Positions 7,224 to 14,143 of a DNA stretch of 33,098 bases are shown here, piece by piece (position 1 is the first letter of the stretch; every line of letters begins with the position of its first letter). The position numbers and the translations under genes were made by a program. The stretch is from an uncultured Clostridia bacterium (GTDB lineage: Bacteria > Bacillota > Clostridia > TANB77 > CAG-508). The notes below the pieces were generated by a model. That model had not been told where the DNA came from, did not search any database, and saw nothing but the letters and a program-made list of their open reading frames with translations. The stretch lies in NCBI GenBank assembly GCA_944387535.1, contig CALXFI010000010.1, positions 1 to 33,098 of the forward strand, in the 5' to 3' direction.

Positions 7224-8069
7224 TCACTTTATTTCTAAAACTTGTTTGATTCTTTCAAGATTTTCTATAACTGCATTGTAACCATATTTGAAACAGCTAT
7301 CTAATTTTTCTACATCAAACAAACCGGTTTTATCTGTTTCTATTGTTAATATAAAATCACTTGTTTCTAAACTTTCTTCTGATATTTTATTGCCCATTAT
7401 ATCTAATGTTCTCATGCCCAAATCCATAATATTACTAGAACTATCTACGTCGTCTGCCTTAAAGTTTATTGCAATTACTTTATCTGCTCCTTGTTTTCTA
7501 ACTTCCAAAACAGGTACATTATCTAATACTCCTCCATCATAAAAACTATGACCCTCATATTCACAAGGACAAAATATTGCAGGGAAGCTACTACTTGCTC
7601 TTACCGCCTTTCCTACCCCTATATCTGTTATATATTTATCAGTATTTTCCACATCTGGTACACAATTTGTGAATATATATTCCTGAGCATTCTTTACATC
7701 TACTGCTGTTATGACAAGTGACATACCCGATACTTCTCCTACACTATTTACACCTTTTCTTAATGCTAATTTATCATAAACTTTTTCTAAACTAGAACCT
7801 GTTTTTAATCCTGCAACCTTATTTTCTCTACCAAGCAACTTAGAAAGCACATATCCAGAATTTAAACCAACAATTTCTTTAGAATACATTTTAAATGCTT
7901 CAAATATATAAGAAGGTGAATATCCAATAGCATATAAAGACGCTATCAACGCTCCTGAACTCGTTCCACCTATTACATCAAAAAAAATCCCATTATCCTC
8001 AAAAGCTTTTAGTGCACCTGCATGTGCTATTCCTCTTATTCCTCCACCTGACAACGCTAAACCTAACAA
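7224..8069 (-). CDS. Patatin-like phospholipase
   Basis: A 281-residue patatin-domain lipid acyl hydrolase. The oxyanion-hole motif GGGIRG is at 8-13, the nucleophile elbow GTSSG at 35-39 with Ser37, and the dyad aspartate in YDGGVLDNVP at Asp178. There is no signal peptide or membrane segment, so a cytoplasmic or membrane-surface enzyme is likely. The natural substrate is not predictable from sequence. No in-frame ATG precedes the domain. The best start is TTG at 8069, or a codon slightly upstream, because the family typically begins a few residues before GLALSGGG. The leader carries AAAAGGAAAG about 13 bases before. It follows a short 38-codon frame by about 40 bases and precedes the broken cysteine desulfurase on the same strand. 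Confidence 0.85.
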   Translation of the reverse strand: MLGLALSGGGIRGIAHAGALKAFEDNGIFFDVIGGTSSGALIASLYAIGYSPSYIFEAFKMYSKEIVGLNSGYVLSKLLGRENKVAGLKTGSSLEKVYDKLALRKGVNSVGEVSGMSLVITAVDVKNAQEYIFTNCVPDVENTDKYITDIGVGKAVRASSSFPAIFCPCEYEGHSFYDGGVLDNVPVLEVRKQGADKVIAINFKADDVDSSSNIMDLGMRTLDIMGNKISEESLETSDFILTIETDKTGLFDVEKLDSCFKYGYNAVIENLERIKQVLEIK

Positions 8070-8108
8070 AATACCACTTCTTTCCTTTTTAATAGTATTT
8101 ACTATTTT

Positions 8109-8225
8109 TTATTTTTTAAACAGAAAAAAAGTTACTATTCCTAGTAGCTTTAAAATATTTTTATATACTTTTTCTATCTTTTTTGGTTTTTCTAATTTTT
8201 TTTGATATCTTTTGCGTTTTTTCAT
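8109..8225 (-). CDS. Short basic peptide upstream of the patatin gene
   Basis: A 38-codon frame from ATG at 8225 to TAA. The first half is highly basic (MKKRKRYQKKLEKPKKIEK) and the second half is moderately hydrophobic (NILKLLGIVTFFLFK), as in a small membrane-associated peptide. The leader AAGTGGTATT before the ATG nearly repeats before the patatin start, but neither is a strong ribosome binding site. I do not recognise it. It may be a real leader peptide gene or a chance frame in AT-rich DNA. Confidence 0.35.
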   Translation of the reverse strand: MKKRKRYQKKLEKPKKIEKVYKNILKLLGIVTFFLFKK

Positions 8226-8265
8226 AATACCACTTTATAATATAAATTTATTATTATACAAACTC

Positions 8266-8302
8266 CAAAAAATAGGAAATAACCTTTTGTTATTCCCTAT
8301 TT
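8266..8302 (-). terminator. Intrinsic terminator after the WG-repeat gene
   Basis: On the minus strand AAATAGGGAATAAC and GTTATTTCCTATTT form a 14-bp stem with one mismatch around a 6-base loop, followed by TTTTTTGG. It lies 26 bases after the stop at 8329. Confidence 0.8.
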
Positions 8303-8328
8303 AAGAAACTTTTTATAATTTTTCTATT

Positions 8329-10143
8329 TTATTCACTTACTGTTGTATCTACTATTTCATCTGTAGTTGGCTCTACTGTCTGTGTTGTTATTGTCTCTTG
8401 TTCTTGTGCATTATTTGCATCAGTATAATAGAACTCTCCAAAACCATATTGTACTCTGTAATATGTTCCTATAAAATATGGCTCTGTATCTTCATTTAAA
8501 GTATAAGTTGGAGCTAAAACTTCTTCACCTTTTGAATTTACAACTCCCCATTTTCCATCTAACCTCACACCTGCAAAACCATATTCATTAAATTCTGTAA
8601 CTTTATCATATTTAGCTTCTACAACTGTATTTCCATTTTTATCTGCAAATCCCCATTTGTCTCCTTCTTTTTTAGCAAATAAAGTATTGTTTGGATATAC
8701 TTCTGTATTTTTTAATTCCTTACCATCTTTATCAAAATATCTAGTTTCCGTATCATTAGATATTTTAATATAATTATCTTTAACCTCTACTTTTGCATTT
8801 TGCATCTGACAAAGTTCTGTCATATCTTTTGAATATAATTTTGTCATATTATCAGCAGTTGTACTTGCTTGTATAACATTTGTCCCTTCAATTTTTTGAA
8901 GTGCATCATTATTTAATTCTATCTTAACATTATCATCATCATCAATTACTCCAAGTTTTGACTGTTCATTGCTTGCAATAAAGTAATTATCAAATAAGTA
9001 TTCTAGATAATTATACTTTTCATCAATTACTTGCTCTCCCTCTTTGTTTATTACGCCATATTTCGTTCCGTTGCTATTATCAATTCTTATTTTATACTTT
9101 TCATTAGGAGTATTTAATATGGCTACATTAGTATCAATATTTGCTTGTGTTCCGGAAGTATTATATACAGTAGTTCCTTGGGCATTTTTAGCATATAAAT
9201 AAATACCTGTAATATCTATTTGGCTATATTCTGTTGGTACTATTATGTTTCCATCTAAATTTGCAATTCCAAATTTTTTACTTTTTTCTATTGTAAATAA
9301 TTTATTGCTTTCATCATATTCAATAGATTGATACTCATTTGGAATTAATTCTTCGTCATTTTTCATTATTCCAAATTGACCATTTCTAGCACATAATATA
9401 TAAGCGTTCTCATCATCCTTAATCCCTATTACTCTAGATAACTGGTTATATTCTGGTTCTAATAATATTTTTCCATCATGATTTATATATCCATATCTAT
9501 ATCCCTCATCTGTTGTATTAGATATAATATATCCTGCAAATTTATAGTTATTCTCAGATGTATAATATCCATCTACCGTAATTTTATCATATTTAATATC
9601 TACTAATTTATTCCCTTTAATATTGATTACTCCATATTTTCCATCTTGCTTAACTAATAATTCTCCTTCTTTATAAGGTAACCCCTCTATTGACTCATAA
9701 ATTGGCTTTGTTATTCTTTTTCCATCAAAATTAACAAGCCCAAATTTTCCGTTTTCCTCATATTTTAATACACTTTTTTCATACTTTAAGTCGCTAGAAA
9801 TATTTTGTAATTGTATTGGTTCTACATTTTGATAATCTGTTAATATTTCTTCTTTTCTTTCATTTAGGACTTTTGTGTTATCACCTTCATAGCATACATA
9901 TAAAGCTTTTTCAGGATTTGGTATTATTACATTATCAAACTCAGTATCAACAATCGTGTTTCCGCTTCTATCTATTACTCCTGATAAATTATCTTTTTTT
10001 AAAACAAAATAATTATAAGTACTTACTTTTTCTATTTCGTATTCTTTAGCATTCTTATTTATAAAATATATAGAAATTGCTACAACAATTGCTACTACTA
10101 ATACCCCAATTATAATGTTACGAATTATAAAATTTCTCTTCAT
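8329..10143 (-). CDS. Membrane-anchored WG-repeat protein
   Basis: A 604-residue protein with one N-terminal membrane segment (about residues 9-29), followed by a long extracellular region of WG repeats. Repeat units have the form G(K/R)(W/Y/F)G(V/L/I)(I/V)(N/D)..G..(V/L)....YD.I, for example NGKFGLVNFDGKRI, DGKYGVINIKGNKL, GDKWGFADKNGNTV and DGKWGVVNSKGEEV. These build a beta-propeller-like scaffold whose ligands are generally unknown. The C-terminal 25 residues are Thr/Glu-rich. I place the start at ATG 10143, which has GAAGGGA eight bases upstream; the more distal ATG at 10188 would overlap the preceding gene. The gap to the CorC-type gene is 16 bases, so the two are probably co-transcribed. 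Confidence 0.85.
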   Translation of the reverse strand: MKRNFIIRNIIIGVLVVAIVVAISIYFINKNAKEYEIEKVSTYNYFVLKKDNLSGVIDRSGNTIVDTEFDNVIIPNPEKALYVCYEGDNTKVLNERKEEILTDYQNVEPIQLQNISSDLKYEKSVLKYEENGKFGLVNFDGKRITKPIYESIEGLPYKEGELLVKQDGKYGVINIKGNKLVDIKYDKITVDGYYTSENNYKFAGYIISNTTDEGYRYGYINHDGKILLEPEYNQLSRVIGIKDDENAYILCARNGQFGIMKNDEELIPNEYQSIEYDESNKLFTIEKSKKFGIANLDGNIIVPTEYSQIDITGIYLYAKNAQGTTVYNTSGTQANIDTNVAILNTPNEKYKIRIDNSNGTKYGVINKEGEQVIDEKYNYLEYLFDNYFIASNEQSKLGVIDDDDNVKIELNNDALQKIEGTNVIQASTTADNMTKLYSKDMTELCQMQNAKVEVKDNYIKISNDTETRYFDKDGKELKNTEVYPNNTLFAKKEGDKWGFADKNGNTVVEAKYDKVTEFNEYGFAGVRLDGKWGVVNSKGEEVLAPTYTLNEDTEPYFIGTYYRVQYGFGEFYYTDANNAQEQETITTQTVEPTTDEIVDTTVSE

Positions 10144-10159
10144 CTTTAAAATCCCTTCT

Positions 10160-11488
10160 TTACTCTTCTTTTTCTCCTTGTTCTTCATCCTCTTCTACAT
10201 TATTTTTACAAGCTTTTACTTTTATTATTCTTTTATCTTCATATTCTTCAATTTTATATGTTACTTTATCTGTTTCAATTATAGGATTTTCTTCATCTTT
10301 TGGTATTCTTCCTAACTCTTCTTGTAAATATCCAGATAAGGTATCATAATCTCCTTCTGGAATTTTTGCATCTAATAGTTTATTAACATCATAAATTGGA
10401 AGACTTCCTGACAATAAATAAGTATTTTCATCTATTTTTTCATATTCTTTTTCCACTTTATCATATTCATCATAGATATCACCAACTAACTCTTCTAGAA
10501 TATCTTCCATTGTAATTAATCCTGCTGTTCCACCATATTCATCTACTATAATTGCGATTTGCGTTTTATTTTTTTGTAATTCTTTAAATACTTCATTTAT
10601 TAATCTATTTTGTGATACAAAATATGCCTCTTTAACTACATTCTTTACTTTAAAAGACTTTTTATCAATATTTTTTAATACATCTTTAACATATAAAATA
10701 CCTTTTATTTCGTCTATTGTTTCATCATATACAGGTATTCTACTATAACGGAACTCTTCTTTTTCTAATTCTTCCATTAGCTCTTCTTTGCTAATGTTTA
10801 TATCTACCGCAAATATATCTTTCCTATGTCTCATAATTTCAGATACTGTTATATCATTAAATTCAAATACATTATTTATTAATTCTTTTTCTTCTTCCTT
10901 AATAGCTCCGCTTTCTTCACCTTGGTCAACCATCATCTTAATTTCTTCTTCTGTTACTTGTTCTTGGTCTGTTTCACCTACACCAAATATTTTTGAAATA
11001 CCATTTGTAACAAAAGTTAATAATTTTACAAATGGTGAAGTTAAAATAAAAATTGCTCTAATTACACCTATACTTCCAAATGATATTTTTTCATAATACT
11101 TCATCGCAAGTCTTTTTGGTACTAATTCCCCAAATACTAATGTGAAGAAAGATAGTATGATTGTGATTAATACAATTGATATACTATTCCATACTCCTTG
11201 ACTAAAAAATGGCATTATGTCATGCAAAATTGGTGATAATCTTGCTGCAAATGCGTCTGATGCAAACGCACTTGATAAAAACCCTGCTAAAGTGATTCCT
11301 ATTTGTATTGTTGCTAGGAACTTACTTGGTGATTTCAACATTGCTTCAATTTGTTTTGCTTTTTTGTTTCCTTCTTTCGCTTGTTTTTCTATTTTAGCAT
11401 CATTTAATGAGATAAAAGCAATCTCACTTGCTGCAAAAAATGCATTGATAAAAATAAGTATTACTAAAACAACGAGTTGTGCTAACAT
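10160..11488 (-). CDS. CNNM/HlyC-CorC family transporter-associated protein
   Basis: A 442-residue protein in the usual order: an N-terminal DUF21 (CNNM) membrane domain with about four hydrophobic segments (1-20, 58-80, 100-125, 135-160), a pair of CBS domains (about 205-330, including VSEIMRHRKDIFAVD and IIVDEYGGTAGLITMEDILEELVGDI), and a C-terminal CorC/HlyC domain (about 345-430). The family is linked to magnesium or sodium transport and was once called hemolysin, a name that should not be taken as function. The start ATG at 11488 has GGAG about 12 bases upstream. The tail is strongly acidic (EEDEEQGEKEE). It precedes the WG-repeat gene in a two-gene unit. The WG protein may be its extracellular companion, but this is only positional inference. 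Confidence 0.88.
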   Translation of the reverse strand: MLAQLVVLVILIFINAFFAASEIAFISLNDAKIEKQAKEGNKKAKQIEAMLKSPSKFLATIQIGITLAGFLSSAFASDAFAARLSPILHDIMPFFSQGVWNSISIVLITIILSFFTLVFGELVPKRLAMKYYEKISFGSIGVIRAIFILTSPFVKLLTFVTNGISKIFGVGETDQEQVTEEEIKMMVDQGEESGAIKEEEKELINNVFEFNDITVSEIMRHRKDIFAVDINISKEELMEELEKEEFRYSRIPVYDETIDEIKGILYVKDVLKNIDKKSFKVKNVVKEAYFVSQNRLINEVFKELQKNKTQIAIIVDEYGGTAGLITMEDILEELVGDIYDEYDKVEKEYEKIDENTYLLSGSLPIYDVNKLLDAKIPEGDYDTLSGYLQEELGRIPKDEENPIIETDKVTYKIEEYEDKRIIKVKACKNNVEEDEEQGEKEE

Positions 11489-11596
11489 TAAAAAATCGAC
11501 TCTCCTTTTTTATTTAAAATTTTACATTTATATTTTACCAAAAACTAAATATAAATTCAACTAAAAATACCTCTTATTAAAAATTTTCTAAACTTT

Positions 11597-11880
11597 TTAT
11601 TCATCTAACATCAGTTTTGTTTTTGTATCTTTTAATTTCTTTAGTTGTTCTTTTTCCTCTTCCTTAACACTTTTTTAGGTGTGGGGAAATCTTCTGGCAT
11701 AGTTCCACCAATATCTTTTATTGCTTTTCTTACAGTACTACCTACTTCATAGTGAGTTATAGTTGCTTTACCTGAACTGTCTACTTTTTCTTTTTTTAAT
11801 TTTTCCTCTGTTTGAGATATTCTAAACAATTTTTTTATTTCTTCAAAACTTCTATATTCTTCTGCTTTTAAATTGCTCAT
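11597..11880 (-). pseudogene. dinD: DinD remnant with internal deletion and a frameshift
   Basis: The ATG at 11880 has GGAGAA nine bases upstream and begins MSNLKAEEYRSFEEIKK, the DinD N-terminus. This joins directly to LFRISQTEEKLKKEKVDSSG and THYEVGSTVRKAIKDIGGTMPEDFPTPKK, which is the DinD C-terminal part. Roughly 170-200 residues of the middle are missing; intact DinD is about 280. After PTPKK the annotated frame stops early, at 11641. Adding one A to the A-run restores SVKEEEKEQLKKLKDTKTKLMLDE and a stop at 11597-11599, a typical DinD tail. DinD is a DNA-damage-induced protein that affects RecA in E. coli. This copy is dead, with at least two lesions. Confidence 0.85.
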
Positions 11881-11934
11881 ATATATCAATTCTCCATTTT
11901 TATTTATTTTCAATGTTTTCTTACAGTATCAACG

Positions 11935-11956
11935 ATTTTGCTGATGTTAGCAAAAT
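11935..11956. promoter_or_regulatory. Inverted repeat upstream of the dinD remnant
   Basis: Perfect 8-bp arms ATTTTGCT and AGCAAAAT around a 6-base spacer, 55 bases upstream of the dinD start, with no T tract on either side. It suits an operator rather than a terminator. It is not a typical Firmicute LexA box (GAAC-N4-GTTC). Confidence 0.4.
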
Positions 11957-11989
11957 GGTAAAAGTGTATAGTTTATTTTTATTTTTTAT

Positions 11990-12025
11990 AAAAAAGCCAA
12001 ATAGCAACTAAATTACTATTTGACT
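11990..12025 (-). terminator. Intrinsic terminator of the sortase/adhesin operon
   Basis: On the minus strand GTCAAATAG and CTATTTGGC pair (9 bp with a G-T wobble) around an 11-base loop, followed by TTTTTTAT, beginning 8 bases after the adhesin stop. Confidence 0.8.
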
Positions 12026-12032
12026 TCTCTTT

Positions 12033-13358
12033 TTACATACCTGTAACAGGTAATTTTTTAACTTCTAAGCTTTTTACCTCCTTACTTGTTTTTGTTGTTT
12101 CAATTTCTGGGATATCTTCTTTTCTATTATTTACAGTAACAGTAACTTCTTGATTTAAACTTATATCGACTTTAATTAATTGATCATAAAGTTCATAACC
12201 ATCAATCGTTTTGGTTTCTTTTAGATAATAAGTACCAGGTACTAAATTTGGTATTTCAACTTTTCCTTCTTCATTAGTTTTTAGATTTGTATATACAGGA
12301 TTTTCATTTTCATCTAATAATGCAAATTCCACTCCTTGTAAAACATCTCCACTTTCTTGGTCTTTTTTTATGACTGTAATTTTAGTTTCATTTTTAAAAT
12401 ATGTATCACTTGCACTTCCTGTTCCGTCTTCATATGTTGCTGCAGTTAAAGCATAATCTTGGTTACTGCTATTTGGAGCTTTTCCATATAATATAGGCTT
12501 TGTATCTATTTTGGCCTGGACTGTTAAATTAATTTTACCTTCTTCTGTTAAATTTTTGATAGGAATTAATATTTTAAACTTTTCATTAGGCATAAATTCT
12601 GTTTTTTCTTGATTGTTTTCGTCTGTTAATTTTATTCCTCCTAAATCTTTAGCATTTTCTTTAGATACAGTTATTTTATAATTAGATATATTGGCTCCAG
12701 CTGTTACACTATATGTTTTTGATACATAATTTTTATCTATATTATCTTGTTTCCACTCAGAGTCATCTTTATTGATTGTAATAGTACTAGAAATTTTTGT
12801 TTCACTAGAATTATTTGCATCATTTACTATTTTCTTAAGTGCATTAAGTGTTCTTTGTCCTGCTTCGCCTATTGGTTCATAATCCTCTATTCTATTTCCA
12901 TGTATATAACAATAAACAGCTTGTTTAGTTGCTGCAAATGCTTCTTCTTTGTTTGCAACACCTAATTCCTCTATTGTTTTATATGGATATCCATTTATAA
13001 TTACTCTCCATAAACCAACATCATTAATAGCATCTGTTACAGAAACCGTATATCCATCTCCTTCTGCTCCTTGTTTAGTTTTATCCAAACAATAAGCCGG
13101 ATAATGTTCTCCATTATAGGTATATTCAACATATTTTGTTATTACTCTGCTTCCTTTATATCTTAATAATTGCCCACAATCTCCCACTTCATAAATATGC
13201 GCTGAGTCAATACTTTGGGCATAAGCAACATTTACAAAACCTAAAAAGCTTAATACTAATGAAGCCATTACTATAAATAATTTTCTTATTTTATTTTTTA
13301 TACTTCCTTTTCTCTTAAATTCTATTATATTATTTTTTTCCAAATTATTCTTCCTCAC
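12033..13358 (-). CDS. Sortase-linked surface adhesin with thioester and Cna-B domains
   Basis: A secreted protein of about 441 residues. The basic N-terminus and hydrophobic stretch 26-47 (ending AYA before QS) form a signal peptide. Residues 80-155 match thioester (TQXA-type) adhesin domains: the cysteine in YPAYCLD (Cys90) and the glutamine in ATKQAVY (Gln146) are the likely thioester pair, used by such proteins to bond covalently to host surfaces. Residues 325-412 form a Cna-B/SpaA domain with VIKKD near 331 and the catalytic-type glutamate in LKETKTIDGYEL, which usually forms an internal isopeptide. The C-terminus is LPVTGM and stop, with no hydrophobic anchor or charged tail. The start is GTG at 13358, overlapping the sortase gene, or TTG at 13343, which has a better-spaced AGGAAG. 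Confidence 0.85.
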   Translation of the reverse strand: MRKNNLEKNNIIEFKRKGSIKNKIRKLFIVMASLVLSFLGFVNVAYAQSIDSAHIYEVGDCGQLLRYKGSRVITKYVEYTYNGEHYPAYCLDKTKQGAEGDGYTVSVTDAINDVGLWRVIINGYPYKTIEELGVANKEEAFAATKQAVYCYIHGNRIEDYEPIGEAGQRTLNALKKIVNDANNSSETKISSTITINKDDSEWKQDNIDKNYVSKTYSVTAGANISNYKITVSKENAKDLGGIKLTDENNQEKTEFMPNEKFKILIPIKNLTEEGKINLTVQAKIDTKPILYGKAPNSSNQDYALTAATYEDGTGSASDTYFKNETKITVIKKDQESGDVLQGVEFALLDENENPVYTNLKTNEEGKVEIPNLVPGTYYLKETKTIDGYELYDQLIKVDISLNQEVTVTVNNRKEDIPEIETTKTSKEVKSLEVKKLPVTGM

Positions 13359-13935
13359 TTTCTTTTATTTCTTTTCCTTGTATACATCTTCTGTATTCTG
13401 GCTGATTTTCTACACATGTAATTAGTGTTATCGTATTTTCATCTGTATCTTCTAAATACGTCCAATCTGTATCCTTTATGATTATGTGTTTTGTAACTAT
13501 ATATTCTTTTGTTTCTCCTTGATAGTTATAAAAAATACTATCTCCTTCTTTTAGTTCTTTTAATCTTGAAAAATAATTATTTTTATAACCTCTATTATGT
13601 GCTGCTAGCCCCACATTTCCTTTATCCTTTTTAGTTTCTTCAAAATGTCCTATGTAATCTTCCATTATTTCTTTTGTAGTTCCTTCTTTTATATCTGCTT
13701 TTAAGTTTATCTTTGGTATTTCTAAATACCATGTATTTTTTTCATCTTCTGTCTTTTCTTCTACAACTTCATTTGTTTTTTCTTGAATTGTATTTTCGAC
13801 CTCAAATCCTGCTTTTAATGAACTTTTATGTGTAAAAGTATCATAATTTGAAAAAAATAATTGTGAGACAACAAAAATAATTAACGATATAAAAAGACTA
13901 AGTAAATTAATATATATAGAACTATATCGAAACAT
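13345..13935 (-). CDS. Class D-type sortase
   Basis: A 196-residue sortase. Residues 7-28 are a membrane anchor, followed by an acidic linker (45-66) and the catalytic domain. The catalytic triad is visible: His113 in LAAHNRG, Cys174 in TLITCVEN and Arg182/183 in EYRRCIQGKEI. WYLEIPKINLKADIKEG is the usual domain entry. Sortases cleave LPXTG-like signals and attach the protein to the cell wall or to other pilins. The gene is first in a two-gene operon with its presumed substrate, the LPVTG protein, which it overlaps or abuts by a few bases. The start ATG at 13935 has GGAGG seven to nine bases upstream. Class assignment is by motif and adjacency and is less certain than the family. Confidence 0.88.
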   Translation of the reverse strand: MFRYSSIYINLLSLFISLIIFVVSQLFFSNYDTFTHKSSLKAGFEVENTIQEKTNEVVEEKTEDEKNTWYLEIPKINLKADIKEGTTKEIMEDYIGHFEETKKDKGNVGLAAHNRGYKNNYFSRLKELKEGDSIFYNYQGETKEYIVTKHIIIKDTDWTYLEDTDENTITLITCVENQPEYRRCIQGKEIKESEEE

Positions 13936-14043
13936 TCTATATATTTCCTCCTTATTAAGTTGATTTTCCTTTTTGAAATTTTTTAGAATAAAAATTCAAA
14001 TACAATTAATTGATCAAAATTGTTCTGAGTTAACTCTTTATAT

Positions 14044-14072
14044 ATAATATCACATTTTATATAATTTGTAAA
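14044..14072 (-). promoter_or_regulatory. Sigma-A promoter of the sortase/adhesin operon
   Basis: On the minus strand TTTACA (14067-14072), a 17-base spacer, then TATTAT (14044-14049) with an upstream TG extension. It lies about 110 bases before the sortase start. Confidence 0.75.
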
Positions 14073-14090
14073 GAACTTTTCATCGCAATA

Positions 14091-14107
14091 TTCGACACAA
14101 AACGACA
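14091..14107 (-). promoter_or_regulatory. Tandem candidate Spo0A boxes upstream of the sortase promoter
   Basis: Minus strand TGTCGTT (14101-14107) and an exact TGTCGAA (14091-14097), spaced exactly ten bases, one helical turn. The 0A box consensus is TGTCGAA. The pair ends 18 bases upstream of the -35 element, a position suited to activation. Binding is not demonstrated. Confidence 0.55.
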
Positions 14108-14108
14108 A

Positions 14109-14143
14109 ATGAGACAATTAAGGTCTGTCCCTAATTGTCTCAT
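14109..14143. repeat. REP-like palindrome, variant family (GGGACAGACC core)
   Basis: Twelve-base arms ATGAGACAATTA and TAATTGTCTCAT surround a core that reads GGGACAGACC on the minus strand. It overlaps the stop codon of the histidine kinase gene (14140-14142) and probably also shapes that transcript's 3' end. It shares the GGGAC(A/G)G start of the core with the other palindromes but has different arms. Confidence 0.65.

Noticed and set aside
10160..11488. Hemolysin or toxin function for the CBS-domain protein
   Set aside because: The old hemolysin label comes from an early association. The domain order is that of CNNM/CorC ion-transport proteins and shows no pore-forming toxin features.
11984..12034. 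Readthrough of the adhesin stop into a C-terminal anchor
   Set aside because: The codons after the stop read KEKSNSNLVAIWLFYKK and end quickly. They are too short for a membrane anchor and are formed by the terminator hairpin itself.
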